Part shown: in pieces, positions 6,237 to 8,798 of the stretch
Numbering within the stretch: position 1 is the first letter of the stretch
Layout of the letters: each line of letters opens with the position of its first letter
Assembly: GCA_947456995.1 (NCBI GenBank)
Contig: CANGVB010000109.1
Span: 1 to 8,798 of the forward strand
DNA: 8,798 nt
From: Bryobacteraceae bacterium
Lineage (GTDB): Bacteria; Acidobacteriota; Terriglobia; Bryobacterales; Bryobacteraceae
Direction of reading: 5' to 3'
Position numbers and translations under genes: made by a program
The notes under the pieces: generated by a model
Databases searched by the model: none
The model's input: the letters and a program-made list of their open reading frames with translations, nothing else
What the model was told of the DNA's origin: nothing

Positions 6237-7262
6237 ATGAATATCCGCTCGCTGTTCAGCCTATTTTCGTCCGACCTCGCCATTGACCTTGGCACGGCGA
6301 ATACCCTCGTATATGCCAAAGGTAAGGGCATTGTTGTCAATGAACCTTCGATCGTGGCGATCAACAAGAACAACGGCGAAGTTGAAGCCGTTGGCAAAGA
6401 AGCAAAAGAAATGCTGGGCCGCACGCCAGGCAACATCGTCGCAATCCGTCCGATGAAGGATGGTGTCATTGCCGACTTCAAAGTGACCGAGCGCATGTTG
6501 AACTACTTCATCCAGAAGGCCCATGGCCGAAAGATGTTGGTTCACCCACGAATCGTAATCGGCGTACCTTCTGAAATTACCCAGGTTGAAAAGCGCGCAG
6601 TTATCGATTCAGCCTATCGCGCCAAAGCAAGCGAAGTGCATCTGGTGGAGCAGGCGATGGTGGCAGCGATCGGTGCCGGGCTTCCCATTACCGAGCCTGG
6701 CGGCAACATGGTGGTGGATATTGGCGGCGGTACAACCGACGTTGCGGTTATTTCGCTGGCCGGTATCGTTTATTCCCGCTCTGTGCGGGTGGCCGGAAAC
6801 GAACTGGACGAAGCGATTATTCAGTATCTGAAGCGCAAATATAACCTTCTGGTTGGCGAAAGAACCGCTGAGCAAATCAAGATGAAGATCGGTTCCGCTT
6901 CCGAACTGGACAAGCCGATCACGATGGAAATCAAGGGCCGTAATTTGATTGAGGGTGTGCCGCGCACCCTCACCATTGGCGACGAAGAAATCCGCGAAGC
7001 TCTGGCTGAAGGTATTTCGACCATTATGAATGCGATTCGCGTCGCGCTTGAGCGCACTCCTCCCGAGCTTTCAGCCGACATCTCAGATCGAGGCATCGTG
7101 CTCACGGGTGGTGGTGGCCTGATCAAGAACCTCGATAAGCGTATTCGTCAGGAAACAGGTTTACCCGTATCCATTGCAGAAGATCCATTGGCCTGCGTCG
7201 TACTTGGTATCGGCAAAATGCTTTCCGATTTCAAATTGCTGCGCCGCATTGCAATTGAGTAG
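6237..7262 (+). CDS. mreB: Rod-shape actin homologue MreB
   Basis: This is the bacterial actin that polymerises on ATP into membrane-bound filaments and orients lateral peptidoglycan synthesis with MreC, MreD, RodA and PBP2. At 341 residues it is full length. Motifs of the actin/Hsp70 ATPase fold are in order: an amphipathic N-terminus ([12 protein letters not shown]) for membrane attachment, phosphate-1 at 13-25 ([14 protein letters not shown]), phosphate-2 at 158-170 ([14 protein letters not shown]) and the adenosine motif at 287-299 ([13 protein letters not shown]). The connect-1 motif, usually EEP, reads EQA at 138-140, so the Glu normally in catalysis is Gln, as in eukaryotic actin. Start ATG 6237 is the only sensible one because the conserved N-terminus begins there, although no clear ribosome binding site precedes it. 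mreC follows after 20 bases, so the genes form an operon. Confidence 0.98.
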   Translation: MNIRSLFSLFSSDLAIDLGTANTLVYAKGKGIVVNEPSIVAINKNNGEVEAVGKEAKEMLGRTPGNIVAIRPMKDGVIADFKVTERMLNYFIQKAHGRKMLVHPRIVIGVPSEITQVEKRAVIDSAYRAKASEVHLVEQAMVAAIGAGLPITEPGGNMVVDIGGGTTDVAVISLAGIVYSRSVRVAGNELDEAIIQYLKRKYNLLVGERTAEQIKMKIGSASELDKPITMEIKGRNLIEGVPRTLTIGDEEIREALAEGISTIMNAIRVALERTPPELSADISDRGIVLTGGGGLIKNLDKRIRQETGLPVSIAEDPLACVVLGIGKMLSDFKLLRRIAIE

Positions 7263-7282
7263 GGGAGCGCCTTAGGGCAAGC

Positions 7283-8434
7283 ATGGATGGATTCTTAGGC
7301 AGATACCGTAATTTGTCCGTCCTGGTGATTGTCATCATGGCGCAATTGGTGCTGCTTGCCGTTCAGGTCAAAAACAACCAGGATGTGCGGTTGATTCGCG
7401 TCTGGGCCGTGACGGCTATCACCCCACTTGCGCGCGTCTTGGAGGGGATCCGGGCGAACACCTTCGGTATTGCTGGTGAATATTGGCAATTGATCGAAAT
7501 TCGATCCCAGAACCAGACGCTCAAGGCCGATGTCGACCGATTCAAGCTTGAAAATCAGTTCTTGAAGGAAGAGCTGGCAACGGCCAAGCGCGTCGAGGCG
7601 ATGGCGTTCTTCGTCCAGCGTAATCCCAATAAGACGATCGGTGCCCGAATTATTGGTGCGGGTGCTGGCATGAACTCAAAGGTTGTTTTCATTGATCGAG
7701 GTTCCACTTCCGGCGTCCTCAAGGGAATGCCCGTGATCACCCCGGATGGGATCGTCGGCAAAGTAACCGCCTCTTACCCGACTGGTTCTCAGGTCATGCT
7801 CATTACCGATCCAACCTTCGGTTGCGGTGTTGTTTCAGACAAAACCCGGGTGCATGGCACCGCCAAAGGCCAGGGGAACAATCAACTTTTGGTGGATTAT
7901 ATTCAAAACGAACAGACCGTCCAAGTAGGTGAAATTTTCTACACCTCAGGGGACGATCGCATCTTTCCCAAGGGCTTGCCGGTGGGGCCGGTTCGAGTCG
8001 CGAGGGAGGGTAAGCTCTTTAAAGAAATCTATGTCGCTCCAGCGGCATTCGAAAAGGGCCTGGAAGAAGTACTTGTGGTGCTCGAAGGGGTCCACCAGCA
8101 AATTCCCGAACTCTCTCAAGTCACCAATGTAGGACCTGAAGCTAAACCAATGGCTCCCCCTGTTTCTGATTCAGTCGCGCTCCCCTTGGACGCAACCCCA
8201 AAACAGAATCCAAACCAGAAATTTTCTACCGATGCAGACCGCCTGGTGGATCGATACAAAGCGATTGGCGAGCAACAGGGGCTAAGCTACGGTAATGGTG
8301 GTAGAGTGCCGAATTTTAATGCGCCTGTGGCTCCAAGAGTAGTCGCGCCCAAGCCAGCTACTACGGCTGTGCCTCCTGCTGTGACGAATCCTTCGGGTGC
8401 CGCAACTCCTGTTGCTGTCCCACCCAATCCGTAA
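7283..8434 (+). CDS. mreC: Rod-shape-determining protein MreC with long Pro/Ala-rich tail
   Basis: MreC is a bitopic inner-membrane protein whose periplasmic part assembles into filaments and activates PBP2/RodA. The 383 residues show a short cytoplasmic start, one membrane helix at about 11-30 (LSVLVIVIMAQLVLLAVQVK), a coiled coil at about 68-105 and the double beta-barrel core at about 118-270. The core includes VVFIDRGSTSGVLKGMPV, DGIVGKV and the conserved FPKGLPVGPV. From about residue 275 comes a tail of over 100 residues rich in Pro, Ala and Asn that is not part of the common core; E. coli MreC has a similar total length but a shorter tail. ATG 7283 is preceded by AGGG at a short spacing. 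It lies 20 bases after mreB and 8 before mreD. Confidence 0.97.
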   Translation: MDGFLGRYRNLSVLVIVIMAQLVLLAVQVKNNQDVRLIRVWAVTAITPLARVLEGIRANTFGIAGEYWQLIEIRSQNQTLKADVDRFKLENQFLKEELATAKRVEAMAFFVQRNPNKTIGARIIGAGAGMNSKVVFIDRGSTSGVLKGMPVITPDGIVGKVTASYPTGSQVMLITDPTFGCGVVSDKTRVHGTAKGQGNNQLLVDYIQNEQTVQVGEIFYTSGDDRIFPKGLPVGPVRVAREGKLFKEIYVAPAAFEKGLEEVLVVLEGVHQQIPELSQVTNVGPEAKPMAPPVSDSVALPLDATPKQNPNQKFSTDADRLVDRYKAIGEQQGLSYGNGGRVPNFNAPVAPRVVAPKPATTAVPPAVTNPSGAATPVAVPPNP

Positions 8435-8442
8435 GTACACCA

Positions 8443-8798
8443 ATGTCATCCCCCGAGTACACAGAAGCAAATTACGTTGAAGGCCGGCGCCGCAAGAGTT
8501 CCTCTTCGAGCTTTCGACCCATCGTTTTTTTTCTTGTACCTTTATTTTCTGTTCTTCTCGATATCTTTCTTCCCAGGTTTGTCGAATCCGCCAGAACCCT
8601 GGAATTCCCGCTTCTGATCACGATCTACTTTTCGCTGATGAAGCGCCAGCCGATAGCCGGTGTGGCCATTGGCGCCACAATTGGCCTGATGCAGGACTCG
8701 CTTTCACAACAGCCGCTCGGAATGTTTGGAATCGTGAAGACGATTGTTGGGTATTTCGCTGCTTCGGTGAGTCTGCGCTTTGACGTCAACAATCCGGC
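8443..8798 (+). CDS. mreD: Rod-shape-determining protein MreD, N-terminal part (runs off window)
   Basis: MreD is a small multi-pass inner-membrane partner of MreC in the elongasome. The frame opens at ATG 8443, eight bases after the mreC stop, and remains open to the right edge, giving 118 residues. A polar start with GRRRK and five serines (residues 14-23) precedes hydrophobic helices at about 27-43, 55-66, 71-83 and 94-110. The block GLMQDSLSQQPLGMFGI at 81-97 is the characteristic MreD motif (G-hydrophobic-Q-D-x-L-x-x-x-x-LG). No strong Shine-Dalgarno is visible; translational coupling from mreC is likely. The rest of the gene, and probably the PBP2 and RodA genes often found next, lie outside the window. 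Confidence 0.92.
   Translation, partial: MSSPEYTEANYVEGRRRKSSSSSFRPIVFFLVPLFSVLLDIFLPRFVESARTLEFPLLITIYFSLMKRQPIAGVAIGATIGLMQDSLSQQPLGMFGIVKTIVGYFAASVSLRFDVNNP

Noticed and set aside
5797..6240. 147-codon + strand open frame running through the mreB leader
   Set aside because: It overlaps the better-supported reverse gene and the mreB start, has no ribosome binding site, and its protein is compositionally odd with no domain. It is likely a chance frame in an AT-richer leader.
1..8798. CRISPR array, tRNA, rRNA, transposase, integrase, toxin-antitoxin or defence genes
   Set aside because: No repeat-spacer pattern, cloverleaf, rRNA-like stretch or mobile-element protein was seen on either strand.

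Overview
The window most likely comes from an Acidobacteriota chromosome, probably the Bryobacter/Solibacter side. This is inferred from protein sequence character; no database was searched. Two things point that way: a HEAT-repeat protein carrying a degenerate copy of the VWFA-related domain characteristic of Acidobacteria, and the particular MreB/MreD sequence style. Base composition looks even and moderately GC-rich throughout. I see no insertion sequence, integrase, tRNA, rRNA, CRISPR array or phage gene, so this reads as ordinary chromosomal core plus lineage-specific genes.

Layout, left to right. (1) The end of a small membrane-anchored protein enters from the left edge (2-403, +). (2) It meets head-on a 595-residue HEAT plus VWA-like protein (400-2187, -); the two stop codons share four bases. 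(3) After a 68-base divergent gap comes a two-gene operon: a CstA-family transporter (2256-4337, +) and, one base later, an exported M24-family metallopeptidase homologue (4339-5667, +). (4) A small cysteine-rich orphan gene (5664-5960, -) converges on the peptidase, again with a four-base stop overlap. (5) A 276-base divergent leader precedes the cell-shape operon mreB (6237-7262), mreC (7283-8434) and mreD (8443 to the right edge, partial).

How the genes work together. The mre genes form the classic elongasome module: MreB filaments under the inner membrane are linked by MreC and MreD to the RodA/PBP2 peptidoglycan synthase. The CstA-peptidase pair suggests uptake of small carbon sources such as pyruvate or peptides coupled to processing of proline-containing peptides in the envelope; the pairing is seen directly and the coupling is inferred. 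The HEAT/VWA protein and the Cys-rich protein have no assignable function.

No clearly new multi-gene system is visible. The most interesting details are an actin-like Gln in the MreB active-site motif where the EEP motif normally has its catalytic Glu, an M24 peptidase that keeps its metal ligands but appears to lack the usual substrate-contacting histidines, a VWA domain that has lost its metal site, and the unassigned Cys-rich small protein.
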